Shown one piece after another: positions 7,144-15,665 of a stretch of DNA of 26,326 bases. The DNA is taken from NCBI GenBank assembly GCA_036401335.1, contig DASWVC010000019.1, positions 1 to 26,326 of the forward strand, written 5' to 3'. Source of the stretch: DASWVC01 sp036401335. GTDB lineage: Bacteria; Verrucomicrobiota; Verrucomicrobiia; Chthoniobacterales; JAFAMB01. The notes under the pieces were generated by a model. The model saw only the letters and a program-made list of their open reading frames with translations. It searched no databases and had not been told where the DNA came from. The position numbers were made by a program, and so were the translations under genes. Every line of letters starts with the position of its first letter. Position 1 is the stretch's first letter.

Positions 7144-8025
7144 ATGATTAGGTTCATCGACCTGTCGCACCGTGCCAAGTTCCGGGTCAGCGGCGCTGAC
7201 CGGCTTCGTTACCTGAACGGGCAGCTGACCAACAACGTTTCCACTCTGAAAGCGGGCTGTTCCTTGTATGCCTTTGCCCTGACCGCCAAGGGCAAGCTCG
7301 CCAGCGACCTCTTTCTGAGGGACTACGCCGGCAGCATTCTGGTGGATGCGCCGCGCGAAGCTCGGGAGGTTTTACTCGCCCGGCTCGAACGGTACATTGT
7401 TGCCGACGATGTCGAACTGGAGGACGTCACCGAAACCTTTCATCTCCGTCATTTCCTGACGGCATCCACGGCCGATGTACCGTCCGTTCATGCCGAGGCC
7501 GTGGTCACCGTGACGTCACGCTACCGGCAGCCCGGGATCGATTTGATAGAACCGGCGGACCTGCACGCCTCCATCCCTGCCGTTGCCCTGGACGCGGCAG
7601 AGGCTGAGACGCTGCGGGTGGAGAGGGTCGTGCCTTCCTGGGGCCCGGAAATAAACGAAGGGGTGCTGCCCCAGGAATTGCAGCTGGACGACTTGGCAAT
7701 CAGCTACACCAAGGGCTGTTACCTCGGCCAGGAAGTCGTGAGCCGGATCCGCAGCGTCGGCCACGTCAACCGTCTGCTCGTCAAGGTCCGCCAACTCGAC
7801 CAGGCGCCTTTGCGTCCCGGCATGAGGCTGGCCATTCCCGAAAGCTCTGCGGTTGGCGCGGTCACCAGCGTGGCCCCGCTGGCCAGGGCCGGGCGGTTTT
7901 CCGCTTTGGCTTTCGTCCGGCGGGAAGCCGCCGCCCCGAACACCCGGCTCGTCACCGTTGACCCCGAGACTTCAGGCTTGCTCGGGTTCGTGGAAGTCTG
8001 CAGCCTTGCGGAATTCGCACCATGA
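7144..8025 (+). CDS. ygfZ: YgfZ/GcvT-family folate-binding Fe-S maintenance protein
   Basis: The 293-residue protein has the YgfZ signature KGCYLGQE at residues 190-197, containing the essential cysteine, and the N-terminal folate-domain segment YLNGQLTNNVSTL. Length is close to the family norm of about 300. YgfZ proteins use tetrahydrofolate and help to assemble or repair certain Fe-S enzymes under oxidative stress; they are not aminomethyltransferases, although related to GcvT. I start at the ATG at 7144, because the frame is open to 6991 but the extension is not family-like. The stop overlaps the next ATG as ATGA. It sits back to back with an operon for an enzyme with several Fe-S clusters, which may be meaningful. 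Confidence 0.88.
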   Translation: MIRFIDLSHRAKFRVSGADRLRYLNGQLTNNVSTLKAGCSLYAFALTAKGKLASDLFLRDYAGSILVDAPREAREVLLARLERYIVADDVELEDVTETFHLRHFLTASTADVPSVHAEAVVTVTSRYRQPGIDLIEPADLHASIPAVALDAAEAETLRVERVVPSWGPEINEGVLPQELQLDDLAISYTKGCYLGQEVVSRIRSVGHVNRLLVKVRQLDQAPLRPGMRLAIPESSAVGAVTSVAPLARAGRFSALAFVRREAAAPNTRLVTVDPETSGLLGFVEVCSLAEFAP

Positions 8026-8636
8026 CACGCGCCTTCAGCTTTACGTGGTTCTGTTTGTTTTGCTCCGTTGCGGCCTGCGCCGCGGATGAGGTGGCGGTAT
8101 TCGACGTGCAATGGGGCGCAAAGCGGGAACGGCGAACGGGCAGTTTCGCCGTGGCTTTCGATGAGCGCGAAGCGTCCTACACCACCTTTAATTTCAAGAA
8201 GTTGGTGCGTGAAAACTTTTACGTGAAAACTGCCTTTCACCGAGTAATCCCGAATTACCTCGTGCAAGGCGGAGACCCCTTAAGCAGAAAAAAGGACCGT
8301 GCCCAACTGGGCACTGGCGGGCCCGGCTACACGCTGCCTCCCGAGATCAACCGCAGGCACCTGCGCGGGTCCGTGGCCATGGGACGTCTGGGGGATGCGG
8401 TCAATCCGAAACGCCTCTCGAACGGAAGCCAGTTTTACGTCTGCCTGCAGCCGATCACTGCCCAGGATGGGAAAGACACCGTTTTCGGGTACGTGGTCGC
8501 TGGCTTGGACCTCGTGGCAGAAATCAGCCGGCTGCCGGCAGACCACAACGCGAACCCGCTTGAGCGGGTGGAGGTAAAGCGAACCTACCTGATCGACCGA
8601 AGTCAACTTGGCGGACCCGCGGTTCGGTCGCGCTGA
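8022..8636 (+). CDS. Exported cyclophilin-type peptidyl-prolyl cis-trans isomerase
   Basis: The 204-residue product begins with a signal peptide (hydrophobic residues 5-20, likely cleavage after ACA near residue 20). The cyclophilin fold follows, with FHRVIPNYLVQGGDP at residues 72-86, where Arg74 is the catalytic arginine, then NGSQFYVCL at 134-142, and FGYVVAGLDLV near 155-165. It would catalyse proline isomerisation in periplasmic proteins. The sequence between residues 20 and 65 diverges from standard cyclophilins but keeps the order of strands. It overlaps ygfZ by ATGA, so the two are probably translated together. The gene ends facing the leftward glycan cluster across a 229-nt gap in which I see no clear terminator, only two CCGCGG sites at 8807 and 8821. 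Confidence 0.88.
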   Translation: MTRAFSFTWFCLFCSVAACAADEVAVFDVQWGAKRERRTGSFAVAFDEREASYTTFNFKKLVRENFYVKTAFHRVIPNYLVQGGDPLSRKKDRAQLGTGGPGYTLPPEINRRHLRGSVAMGRLGDAVNPKRLSNGSQFYVCLQPITAQDGKDTVFGYVVAGLDLVAEISRLPADHNANPLERVEVKRTYLIDRSQLGGPAVRSR

Positions 8637-8865
8637 CGGGAGGGATTTGTAACCGTTGGATGAATGGCATCTATGGTATCAATGAAGCCGGGCCTTGTGC
8701 ACGGTAGGGGGAGCTTCTCCTCAAGCGCCCGGGAAGACGGTGTCGGCGCAATTGCATTAAAGTAACGGGGTTCGGGGCGTTTGACGTCCGCTTACTTCCC
8801 CACGCACCGCGGCAAACCGTCCGCGGCGCCTGCGCGCCCGCCGCGCGCTCCAGAATGTTGTTGTG

Positions 8866-9936
8866 TCACGGTTCAGCTTGACCCACCCGGGCGTTTCCCG
8901 TGACCGCATCCTTCCGGGTGGACGGCACGACCACACTTACCTGAGCCGGGCTCGGCCCCACGTGCTGCGGCAGGTTTGGCGGGCCCGAGAGGGACATCCA
9001 CTCACCGGTTTTACGATGGCGCGCCACAAAAACCAGTCCGCTCAACAAACCACGCAAGATGGCGGCGGAGCGTCGCAGCGGATAAGTTCTCACTCCCAAT
9101 GCTAAAAACGCCTCGTACAAACACTTGCCGACGTAAAGCAACGTCCGTCCCAGCGAATAGTAGTTGTACCTAAAATAAAGATTGTTACGGTAATAATAAG
9201 CGCCCATGCTGATGCGCTCCGGTCTTTTTTCCAACAACGAACTAAACCTGCCCGACTCCGCGCAAAGGTGAGTTACCCTGCTTCGTCCTACAAGGTAGCC
9301 AGGCAGCACATCCGTGACCCGGAACGTGAAATCGATGTCCTCACCGGCAAAATAGAAATCGGGTCGGACGGTGCCAACCTCCGCCAGAGTGGTTCGAGGC
9401 ACGAGGATCGAATTGAACGTCGACCATCGCACCTTGACGAGGCCTCCTGCCAACCGGTCCGCCCAGCTCGGGGAATAACCAGGTGCCGCCCGCAGGTCGG
9501 CTTCGGGCAACCCATTCGGGCTTCCATCGGCAGAAACCACCATGCTCTTGAGAAATCCAACTTCTTCTAGACGGGAGAAGTTGGTAAGGTAGGCAGCCTT
9601 TAACTCCTTGAGGGCGTCGGGTCCCGCGATGGTGTCGTCATCCAGATACCACAACCAGTCGCATCCTCGTTCCTTAAAAAGACGGAAGAGCACGGATACT
9701 CCTCCGGACGGGCCAAGGTTCTCCGATACACGGTAGAGCGTAATAGGAAAATCGTTTAACAAGCCCGAACTCTGCAAGAACTCGCTGGTGCCGTCGGTGG
9801 AGCCATTGTCGAGGACAATGACTTCATCGACCGGCTCCACTTGAGCCATGATGGCGCGCAAACACTCGGACAGAACGTCTTTTCGATTGTACGTCAAGAC
9901 GAGCGCGCCGATCTTGCCGACCCAAGACGATGGCAT
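8866..9936 (-). CDS. Family 2 glycosyltransferase
   Basis: The 356-residue protein has a GT-A fold of the GT2 family. Strand one is ALVLTYNRKD (residues 11-20), then VLDNGSTDGT (41-50) binds the nucleotide, and WYLDDDT (96-102) supplies the DxD-type metal site. A later GEDIDF is the ED motif common in rhamnosyl- and galactofuranosyl-type GT2 enzymes. The C-terminal third carries many Tyr/Asn residues and a mildly hydrophobic helix that may contact the membrane. I start at the ATG at 9936. The frame is open to 10164, but that stretch overlaps the deacetylase gene and is low in family-like sequence. It is last in the glycan operon, 130 nt after the PIG-L gene, and probably transfers the sugar made by the operon to a surface polymer; donor and acceptor are unknown. 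Confidence 0.85.
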   Translation of the reverse strand: MPSSWVGKIGALVLTYNRKDVLSECLRAIMAQVEPVDEVIVLDNGSTDGTSEFLQSSGLLNDFPITLYRVSENLGPSGGVSVLFRLFKERGCDWLWYLDDDTIAGPDALKELKAAYLTNFSRLEEVGFLKSMVVSADGSPNGLPEADLRAAPGYSPSWADRLAGGLVKVRWSTFNSILVPRTTLAEVGTVRPDFYFAGEDIDFTFRVTDVLPGYLVGRSRVTHLCAESGRFSSLLEKRPERISMGAYYYRNNLYFRYNYYSLGRTLLYVGKCLYEAFLALGVRTYPLRRSAAILRGLLSGLVFVARHRKTGEWMSLSGPPNLPQHVGPSPAQVSVVVPSTRKDAVTGNARVGQAEP

Positions 9937-10066
9937 AACCCGTCCTACTGTTCCTGTTACGTGCCCGTCAAGCTGGTATTCACATCGGGGACACCCTGAG
10001 GGCGGGGCGCTTTGGGACTGGGACAGAGGGGAACCGCGCCCTGGAGGCGGCGTTGTGGGGACGGCG

Positions 10067-10717
10067 TCAAAGCGCTGCCACGACCAGTTTGCGGCCATAA
10101 AAGGCTTCGGCCCGGCCGCTGGCCGAGGCGCATTCAATCCCTCGGATGCGGAGCATGGCGGCAAAGGTGTCCGCCGTAAACCAATGCTTGGTCCGCTGGG
10201 ATTTGAAGTTGTTCAAGAGGAGCTCGATTTTGCGACTGCAGACTTTTTCCGAAAGCGGCATGAACACGTTGGGACGGCCGAGGTCGCCGTCGTATTTCAG
10301 GATTTCATACTCCAGAATCAGGTGGTTGCGAAACGTGTTCCAGGCCAGGTCGGAAAGGACCCGGTGGTCCTGATGACGATCTTCGCGGCAGTGTGTAAAC
10401 ACGACGTCCGGATCAAAGTCGACCTTGAGTTGCTCAAACCACTCCTTAATGGCCGGCCAGTCACTGGGAAAATAGCTTTCGTGAAAGGACCCGATTTTGA
10501 CCGTTTTCCGCGGCACATCCCGCAAGAACTCGTCGGCGCTCCGGCGCGCCTCGTCGGTGCGCGGCCCCGGGGCGCTGAACACCACCCAACAAACGTCCAA
10601 GTCAGGCTGCTGTGCAGCCAGGGCGAGCAGCGTGCCACCCAGCCCGATTTCGATGTCGTCCGAGTGCGCCCCGAGGCAGAGGACCCGACGCACCGTTTGA
10701 AGAGGTAAAGGCCACAT
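10067..10717 (-). CDS. PIG-L/LmbE-family deacetylase
   Basis: The 216-residue protein shows the metal-binding signature GAHSDDIEIGLGG (residues 16-28; His18 and Asp21 as ligands, Asp20 as the likely base) and the second ligand motif RHQDHR (114-119). These are the hallmarks of zinc-dependent PIG-L enzymes, which remove acetyl groups from N-acetylated sugars. Most of the family's length is present. Its place between the nucleotidyltransferase and the glycosyltransferase suggests that it deacetylates an amino sugar intermediate or the finished glycan, though no acetyltransferase or aminotransferase for an amino sugar is seen in the window. Confidence 0.88.
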   Translation of the reverse strand: MWPLPLQTVRRVLCLGAHSDDIEIGLGGTLLALAAQQPDLDVCWVVFSAPGPRTDEARRSADEFLRDVPRKTVKIGSFHESYFPSDWPAIKEWFEQLKVDFDPDVVFTHCREDRHQDHRVLSDLAWNTFRNHLILEYEILKYDGDLGRPNVFMPLSEKVCSRKIELLLNNFKSQRTKHWFTADTFAAMLRIRGIECASASGRAEAFYGRKLVVAAL

Positions 10718-10790
10718 AGTATAACGTCTTTCGATACGGTTGGTCAGTCAGGCAGGAAGCAAACGTGCGGCTCGGTGCCCGATCGCTGCC

Positions 10791-11573
10791 TCATCGGTGG
10801 CCATTCCAAAAGGACCAGGGAGCGTTCCCGGTGCTGTACAATTCCTCGAGTTCCTGGCGGTCCTTGAATGTGTCCATGCACGCCCAAAACCCGTTGTGCG
10901 CGTAGGAATAGAGCTGTCCTTTCTGGATGAGCCGGTTAAAAGGCTCTTCCACCAGCTCCTCACCGGCTTGCAGGTAGTCGAAGATCTCGCGCCGGAAAAC
11001 GAAAAAACCGCCATTGATCCGAGCCCCGGATTTAAGGATGTGTTCGATGCTCGTGACAATGCCGTCGTCACGCAGTTTGATCACGTGAAAACTGGCCCGG
11101 GGTTGGACGCTTACAAAGCAGGCCAACCTTTTGCTGCGAAGGAATTTCTCGATCAACTCATTAAGGTTGACGTCGGAAAGGCCATCGCTGTAGTTGGCGA
11201 GAAACACTTCCTCTGATTCCAGGTGCTTCTGCACGGCCTTGAGCCGTTGACCGATGTTTGCATTCAGGCCGGTATCGGTAAAGGTGATGCGCCAGTCGTG
11301 AATGTCGCTGCCCAACAGCTGCACTTCCTTTCCTCCCATCGACAACACAAAATCGTTCGACAAGCATTCATCGTAGTTACGAAAGTATTGCTTGATCACA
11401 TCTGCCTTGTAGCCCAGGCAAAGGATAAAATCTTTGTGCCCGTAATGGGCATAATACTTCATCACGTGCCAGAGGATCGGACGATAGCCGATCGGCACCA
11501 TCGGTTTTGGCACGGCTTCCGGGTAATCGCGCATCCGCAACCCCAGCCCGCCGCAAAAAAGGACCACTTTCAT
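10791..11573 (-). CDS. rfbF: Glucose-1-phosphate cytidylyltransferase-like nucleotidyltransferase
   Basis: The 260-residue product has the nucleotide-binding loop FCGGLGLRMRDY at its N-terminus, PKPMVPIGYRPILWH (about residues 22-36), and GHKDFILCLGYKADVIKQYF, matching RfbF-type enzymes that make CDP-glucose from CTP and glucose-1-phosphate. LANYSDGLSDV gives the metal-binding aspartate, and NGGFFVF and NGFWACMDTFKDR are further family segments. Length is as expected. The nucleotide could instead be dTTP or UTP, since the loop reads GLGLRMRDYPEAVPK rather than the commonest RfbF form. It would feed the sugar pathway encoded upstream in the operon. Spacing to the methyltransferase gene is 54 nt. 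Confidence 0.8.
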   Translation of the reverse strand: MKVVLFCGGLGLRMRDYPEAVPKPMVPIGYRPILWHVMKYYAHYGHKDFILCLGYKADVIKQYFRNYDECLSNDFVLSMGGKEVQLLGSDIHDWRITFTDTGLNANIGQRLKAVQKHLESEEVFLANYSDGLSDVNLNELIEKFLRSKRLACFVSVQPRASFHVIKLRDDGIVTSIEHILKSGARINGGFFVFRREIFDYLQAGEELVEEPFNRLIQKGQLYSYAHNGFWACMDTFKDRQELEELYSTGNAPWSFWNGHR

Positions 11574-11627
11574 TGTTAGTTATCCGTCGTTGGCTAGCGC
11601 AACCCGCGCCAGGTTGTTTCTCTTAAT

Positions 11628-12920
11628 TCACGTCAGAATCCGGGCCGTGGGAATCGGCACGATGAACTTGGCGCCCCACTCACGCGCGTAGGCCAGTTGC
11701 GCCACAATCTCTTCCTGCAGGTTCCACGGCAGGATCAGGATGTAATCGGGTCGGTTTTCCCGAAGCCGTTCCACCGGATGGATGGGAATGCGGGTGCCCG
11801 GCAGGTAACGACCATGCTTGTAAGGATTTCTGTCGACCGTAAATTCGACAAAGTCCGTGCGAATGCCGCAGTAATTTAAGAGCGTGTTCCCCTTGCCCGG
11901 CGCCCCGTAGCCGGCGATGCGCTTGCCCTCCCGGCGCAGGCCGATGAGCAACGCAAGCAGCGCCCGCTTCGATTCCATCACCTGCTCCGCAAACCTGGTG
12001 TAGGTTTCCATCCGGTCCAACCCCGCGGCCAGCTCGCGCGCCCGCAGCCCAGGTACCGCAGGGGTCACCGGTTTGGACCCGTCTTCGACGTGACGCAGGT
12101 AGATGCGCAGCGACCCGCCGTGGGTCGGAATCTCGTCTACATCGAAAAGGACGAGTCCATGGGCGGCAAAAATCTTTTCGGCCGTGATGAACGAGAAATA
12201 GGAGAAATGTTCGTGGTAGATGGTGTCGTACTGGTTATCCTGCATGAGCCGCATCAGGTGAGGAAATTCCAGCGTGGCGATGCCGTCCGCTTTAAGAACA
12301 ATGCGGATGCCTCCAACAAAGTCGTTGAGGTCGGGAACCTGAGCCAGCACGTTGTTAGCGATCACCAGATCGGCGCCCTGACTGCTCGCGAGCATGTCAT
12401 GGGCAGTGTCGCAGCCGAAAAACCTGACCAGGGTGGGCACGCCTTTTTCTTCCGCCACTTTGGCGACGTTAACGGCGGGCTCGACGCCGAGCACGGGAAT
12501 CCCGCGTTTTCCGAAATACTGCAGCAGGTACCCGTCGTTGCTGGCGAGTTCGACGGCCAGGCTGTGCGGCCCGAGGCCCATGCGTGTGGCCATCCTGTCG
12601 ACGTATTTCGCGCAGTGGGCCAGCCAGCTGTCGGAGTAAGAGGAAAAATAGGCGTACTCCGTGAAAATGTGTTCCGGGCTGACATACTCGTCCAGTTGCA
12701 CCAGGTAACACGTTTCACACACCTTCACATAAAGGGGATAGAAGGGCTCCATCTGGTTGAGTTGATCGGCCGTGAGGAAGCTCTCGCACAGGGGCGACAT
12801 CCCGAGGTCGACGAAACGGTGGCGCAGCGGCGTGCCGCAAAAACGGCACGCGTTCCCGGCGAGTTGACTCGTGGGTTCTGCCGGCGCGATAACCACGCCG
12901 TCTAACCTTTTGTTGTTCAT
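11628..12920 (-). CDS. NDP-sugar C-methyltransferase (class I, SAM-dependent)
   Basis: The 430-residue protein has the three-part layout of NDP-hexose 3-C-methyltransferases. An N-terminal zinc-binding domain has Cys25, Cys28, Cys68 and Cys71 (CRFC and CETC). A Rossmann SAM-binding domain has ELASNDG (residues 124-130). A C-terminal domain carries GYGAPGKGNTLLN and DRNPYKHGRYLPGT. The catalytic stretch YHEHFSYFS (Tyr235, His236, Glu237, His238) corresponds to the Tyr/Glu/His set of the TcaB9/TylCIII group. Those enzymes methylate C3 of NDP-4-keto-6-deoxysugars to give branched sugars. The ATG at 12920 lacks an obvious Shine-Dalgarno. The target carbon is inferred from the family. Confidence 0.85.
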   Translation of the reverse strand: MNNKRLDGVVIAPAEPTSQLAGNACRFCGTPLRHRFVDLGMSPLCESFLTADQLNQMEPFYPLYVKVCETCYLVQLDEYVSPEHIFTEYAYFSSYSDSWLAHCAKYVDRMATRMGLGPHSLAVELASNDGYLLQYFGKRGIPVLGVEPAVNVAKVAEEKGVPTLVRFFGCDTAHDMLASSQGADLVIANNVLAQVPDLNDFVGGIRIVLKADGIATLEFPHLMRLMQDNQYDTIYHEHFSYFSFITAEKIFAAHGLVLFDVDEIPTHGGSLRIYLRHVEDGSKPVTPAVPGLRARELAAGLDRMETYTRFAEQVMESKRALLALLIGLRREGKRIAGYGAPGKGNTLLNYCGIRTDFVEFTVDRNPYKHGRYLPGTRIPIHPVERLRENRPDYILILPWNLQEEIVAQLAYAREWGAKFIVPIPTARILT

Positions 12921-12981
12921 AAATTTGCGGTAGTTGCCTTTGGGGTGTCGTGCCTGGGTCCGGACGGTTGGTGGTTGGTGC

Positions 12982-13737
12982 TTACCCTTTGACCGCCGGC
13001 CGGATCATTAGGTCAGTGATTTCCGCCGTGTAAGGCATGGCTATGGCCTGGACGAGTGCCCTCGCCACGTCCTCCGGTTGCAGCAGGTTTTCCGGCTTGT
13101 ACGGCCGGCCCTGCGCAGCATAGAGCGATTGCTGGAGCGGGGTTGCGGTCTGGCCCGGGTAGACGCTGAGCACGCGAATGCCGCGCGCATTTACTTCCTG
13201 CCGGAGGCCATCGGCCAACCCTTTCAACGCGTGTTTCGTGGCGGCGTATTGGACGACACCGGCCGCCGGGTAATGAACGACACTCGAATTAACAAAAACA
13301 ACCTGGCCCTTGCTCGCGTGGAGGAGCGGCAGCAAAGCTTTGGTAAGTGCATACGGCGCCACGAGGTTCACGGCCAACAAAGCCTCAAACTCTGCGACCG
13401 TGGATTCCTCCAGCAGCGACCGGCGGATTGCCCCGGCACTGTGCACCAGCAGGTGGACGGGCCGCCCCGACGCCCTGATTTCCTCACCCAGAACCGTGCC
13501 CGCCTCCGGGGCCCCGAGATCAACGGCCTTCGGGATGCATTCGACTCCGGCCTCGCGGGCCGAGCGGGCAATCTCTTCAAGCTTGCTCATGGTGCGGCCG
13601 ATGAGGCAGCACGGCACCTTGCGGTGAATGAGCTCAAGCACGATGGCCCGGCCGATGCCGCTGCCCGCGCCCGTGATCACGGCGAGGCTTTCCCTCGGAA
13701 AAGGGCGTTGTTCAGGTTCTTTTGCAAGGACAGTCAC
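12982..13737 (-). CDS. Short-chain dehydrogenase/reductase
   Basis: The 251-residue protein is a classical SDR with the cofactor loop TGAGSGIG (residues 22-29), an LLVHSAGA segment for the NAG motif, Asn124 in VNLVAPY, and the catalytic Ser151 and YAATK (Tyr164, Lys168). An arginine after the second strand (IGRTMSK) hints at NADPH use. It starts with GTG overlapping the stop of the DUF4910 gene as GTGA, so the pair are translationally coupled. In context it may reduce a keto sugar intermediate, but 3-ketoacyl-ACP reductase-like and sepiapterin-reductase-like proteins share the same motifs, so the substrate is open. Confidence 0.82.
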   Translation of the reverse strand: MTVLAKEPEQRPFPRESLAVITGAGSGIGRAIVLELIHRKVPCCLIGRTMSKLEEIARSAREAGVECIPKAVDLGAPEAGTVLGEEIRASGRPVHLLVHSAGAIRRSLLEESTVAEFEALLAVNLVAPYALTKALLPLLHASKGQVVFVNSSVVHYPAAGVVQYAATKHALKGLADGLRQEVNARGIRVLSVYPGQTATPLQQSLYAAQGRPYKPENLLQPEDVARALVQAIAMPYTAEITDLMIRPAVKG

Positions 13738-15104
13738 GGGTTTATTCCCTGGGCACCGCCACCGGGCGGGGCCGGTCCCTCGGCCCGTGCCGGCGCCAGG
13801 AGGCCATGGGCGGTCAAGAGCTCGGCGGCCCTGCTCACGATGGAAAAATCGATCCCGCCGCGCTCCGCCACCCGGAGCAGGTCATTCTCGCCATCCGAAA
13901 GGTTAAGCACCCAAAGCAGCGCCATCTGCAGCGCGGGAGCGTCCTTCAGGCCGCCAACCTGCCCGTACAACCCCCGGCGCCCGAGTTGGGGTTCGCCCTT
14001 CGGGCTTAGGTTTAGGCAAAAACGGTTCTCTTCAAAAACCTGGATCACGCGCAGCAATTGCCGCAACGACTCGGCCAAGGCGACCGGAGTGACCAATGCC
14101 AGGTTATCAGCGGAAGTGTGGTATTCAGGGAAACGACCGTTCGGGCTGCGCATAAAACAGCCCACCGGAAGGTTAATGCCCGGCGAGCAATACTGGCGTT
14201 CATCGTACCCGTACGGCGTGAAGTCGAGCACCTCGGCATGCGGCGCATGGTGCCGGAAGACGTGCGTGAATGCCCGGTCCACGTCCGCATCTCCCCGACG
14301 GCTCCGTTTGTAGGTGAAAGGTCCGGGGTCGCCGACGCACGACAGGACGAAGCCATGCCGGATGCGGTCCAAGCTCCCCTCGTTGCGGGCAAGCCAGGTG
14401 ATCGAGCCGATGGTTCCCGGGATCCACAGGAACCGGTAGGAAAAGCGCAGCGGCACGTCCTGGAGAAGGCAGGCAAGGCGGGCCGCCACGGCCATCCCCG
14501 AACAGTTGTCGTTGCAGAGCGAGGGGTGGCAGGAATGGCACGAAACCAACACTTCCCCTTCGTCTTGCCCTGGCACGCAGTACTCACCATACGTCAGGTG
14601 CCCCGGCTCAAGCGACGAATCGACGCAAACCTCGTACTCCCCTTCCTCCATCTGCTCGAGCTCGCGCCGGCGCAGGCAGAACCCCCAAGCCTCCTGGTAG
14701 TAGGAGGTGCGGTAAGGGATCCAGTCGGGCGCGTCCGGCAACGTGAACAGGTGCGGCCTTAGTTCGGCCAGCGGCATTTTCCGGTGGACCGGCACGCTGT
14801 AATTGAGCACGTGCAGGTTGTTTTGCCGGAAATCAATTACCCGCTGACCGGCCGCGTTCTTGACGTAGGCGTCCCGGATGTTCCACTCTTTTGGAACCGT
14901 CCAATCGAACACCGGGGTGCCGGTGGGAACTTCGTGCGTCGCGATCGGGACGGTCTGCTGAAGCAGATCCAGGCTTTGCCGGAAACCATCGCCGGTGATG
15001 CTCCGGCAGATTGGGTAAAGGGCAGAAACCGTTCCATAGAGTTCGCTGCCTTCCCGGGCCGCGTCCCATTCGGCAAGAAGATTACTGAAGGAATGGTTTT
15101 TCAC
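13734..15104 (-). CDS. DUF4910 aminopeptidase-like protein in a glycan cluster
   Basis: The 456-residue protein matches the DUF4910/aminopeptidase-like family: LYPICRSITGDG (residues 29-40), VFDWTVPKEWNIRDAY (65-80), and a metal-site region SCHSCHPSLCNDNCSG (188-203) with His190, His193 and Asp199. A later PEYHTSADN segment should hold another ligand. After the core comes a C-terminal region of about 90 residues that looks like a winged-helix domain (GQVGGLKDAPALQMALLWVL). The family resembles zinc M28 peptidases and often occurs in capsule or O-antigen loci, where its role is not settled as far as I know. One odd point: residues 229-233 read PGTIG, whereas I remember relatives as having P-E-T at this position. 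The gene is coupled to the SDR gene by GTGA. Confidence 0.8.
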   Translation of the reverse strand: MKNHSFSNLLAEWDAAREGSELYGTVSALYPICRSITGDGFRQSLDLLQQTVPIATHEVPTGTPVFDWTVPKEWNIRDAYVKNAAGQRVIDFRQNNLHVLNYSVPVHRKMPLAELRPHLFTLPDAPDWIPYRTSYYQEAWGFCLRRRELEQMEEGEYEVCVDSSLEPGHLTYGEYCVPGQDEGEVLVSCHSCHPSLCNDNCSGMAVAARLACLLQDVPLRFSYRFLWIPGTIGSITWLARNEGSLDRIRHGFVLSCVGDPGPFTYKRSRRGDADVDRAFTHVFRHHAPHAEVLDFTPYGYDERQYCSPGINLPVGCFMRSPNGRFPEYHTSADNLALVTPVALAESLRQLLRVIQVFEENRFCLNLSPKGEPQLGRRGLYGQVGGLKDAPALQMALLWVLNLSDGENDLLRVAERGGIDFSIVSRAAELLTAHGLLAPARAEGPAPPGGGAQGINP

Positions 15105-15137
15105 GGATCAGCGTATGATTGGCCGGGTTCGCATGGA

Positions 15138-15665
15138 TTACGCCACCAAAGGCCAGGTGCGGTCTTTATCGGACATCACCGACACCGGCAGCGGCCAATC
15201 GATTCCGAGTGCAGGGTCATTGTAACGTAGCCCGGCCGCATGGTCGGGCGCATGAAACTGACTCATCTGGTAGAAGACTTCGGTGTCATCTTCCAGGGTC
15301 TGAAACCCGTGGGCGAACATCTCCGGGACGAAAAGCGACCGGCGGGAGCTGGCGCTCAGCTCAACGCCGAAATGTTGCAGGTAAGTCGCAGAACCAGGCC
15401 GGAGATCGACGATCACGTCGTAGACAGCTCCGGCCGTGCAACGCACAAGCTTGGCTTCCTCCTGCGGCGAACGCTGGTAATGCAGGCCGCGCAGCGTGCC
15501 TTTCTGGCGATTGTACGACACGCTGCACTGGACCAACTTTGACGTCAGGCCATGCTCGGCAAACTCCCGGGCGCAGAACGTGCGTGCGAAAAGCCCGCGC
15601 TCATCTGCCATCGGCTGAGGTTCAAGCACGAACGCTCCCGGCAATCCTGTGGGGACGAACTCCAT
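15138..15665 (-). CDS. rfbC: dTDP-4-dehydrorhamnose 3,5-epimerase-like enzyme
   Basis: The 175-residue cupin matches RmlC/RfbC in length and order of motifs. It contains DERGLFART, GTLRGLHYQ with the catalytic His62, RSLFVPEMFAHGFQTL, VFYQMS with the expected tyrosine, and the C-terminal DPALGIDWP. RmlC enzymes epimerise C3 and C5 of 4-keto-6-deoxy-NDP-sugars; some relatives act at one carbon only or are isomerases. The ATG at 15665 overlaps the stop of the epimerase gene in TGATG; a GTG three nt upstream is an alternative. With a cytidylyltransferase in the operon the substrate may be a CDP-sugar rather than dTDP. RmlA, RmlB and RmlD homologues are not in the window. Confidence 0.85.
   Translation of the reverse strand: MEFVPTGLPGAFVLEPQPMADERGLFARTFCAREFAEHGLTSKLVQCSVSYNRQKGTLRGLHYQRSPQEEAKLVRCTAGAVYDVIVDLRPGSATYLQHFGVELSASSRRSLFVPEMFAHGFQTLEDDTEVFYQMSQFHAPDHAAGLRYNDPALGIDWPLPVSVMSDKDRTWPLVA

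Noticed and set aside
8225..8242. Perfect inverted repeat GTGAAA/TTTCAC inside the cyclophilin gene
   Set aside because: It lies in well-conserved coding sequence just before the catalytic FHRVIP segment, so the symmetry is more likely a codon coincidence than an operator.
8666..8713. Possible 15-codon mini-ORF in the gap after the cyclophilin gene
   Set aside because: No ribosome-binding site, no resemblance to known leader peptides, and no downstream plus-strand gene that it could regulate.
9937..10164. In-frame upstream extension of the glycosyltransferase by 76 codons, including a CPRC sequence
   Set aside because: It overlaps the deacetylase gene by about 100 nt, and the composition is Pro/Ser/Arg-rich and unlike GT2 proteins. 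The ATG at 9936 sits next to the first conserved strand.
12090..12905. Plus-strand open frame of 271 codons opposite the C-methyltransferase gene
   Set aside because: Shadow of a minus-strand gene with zinc and SAM-binding motifs; no recognisable domain in the plus frame.
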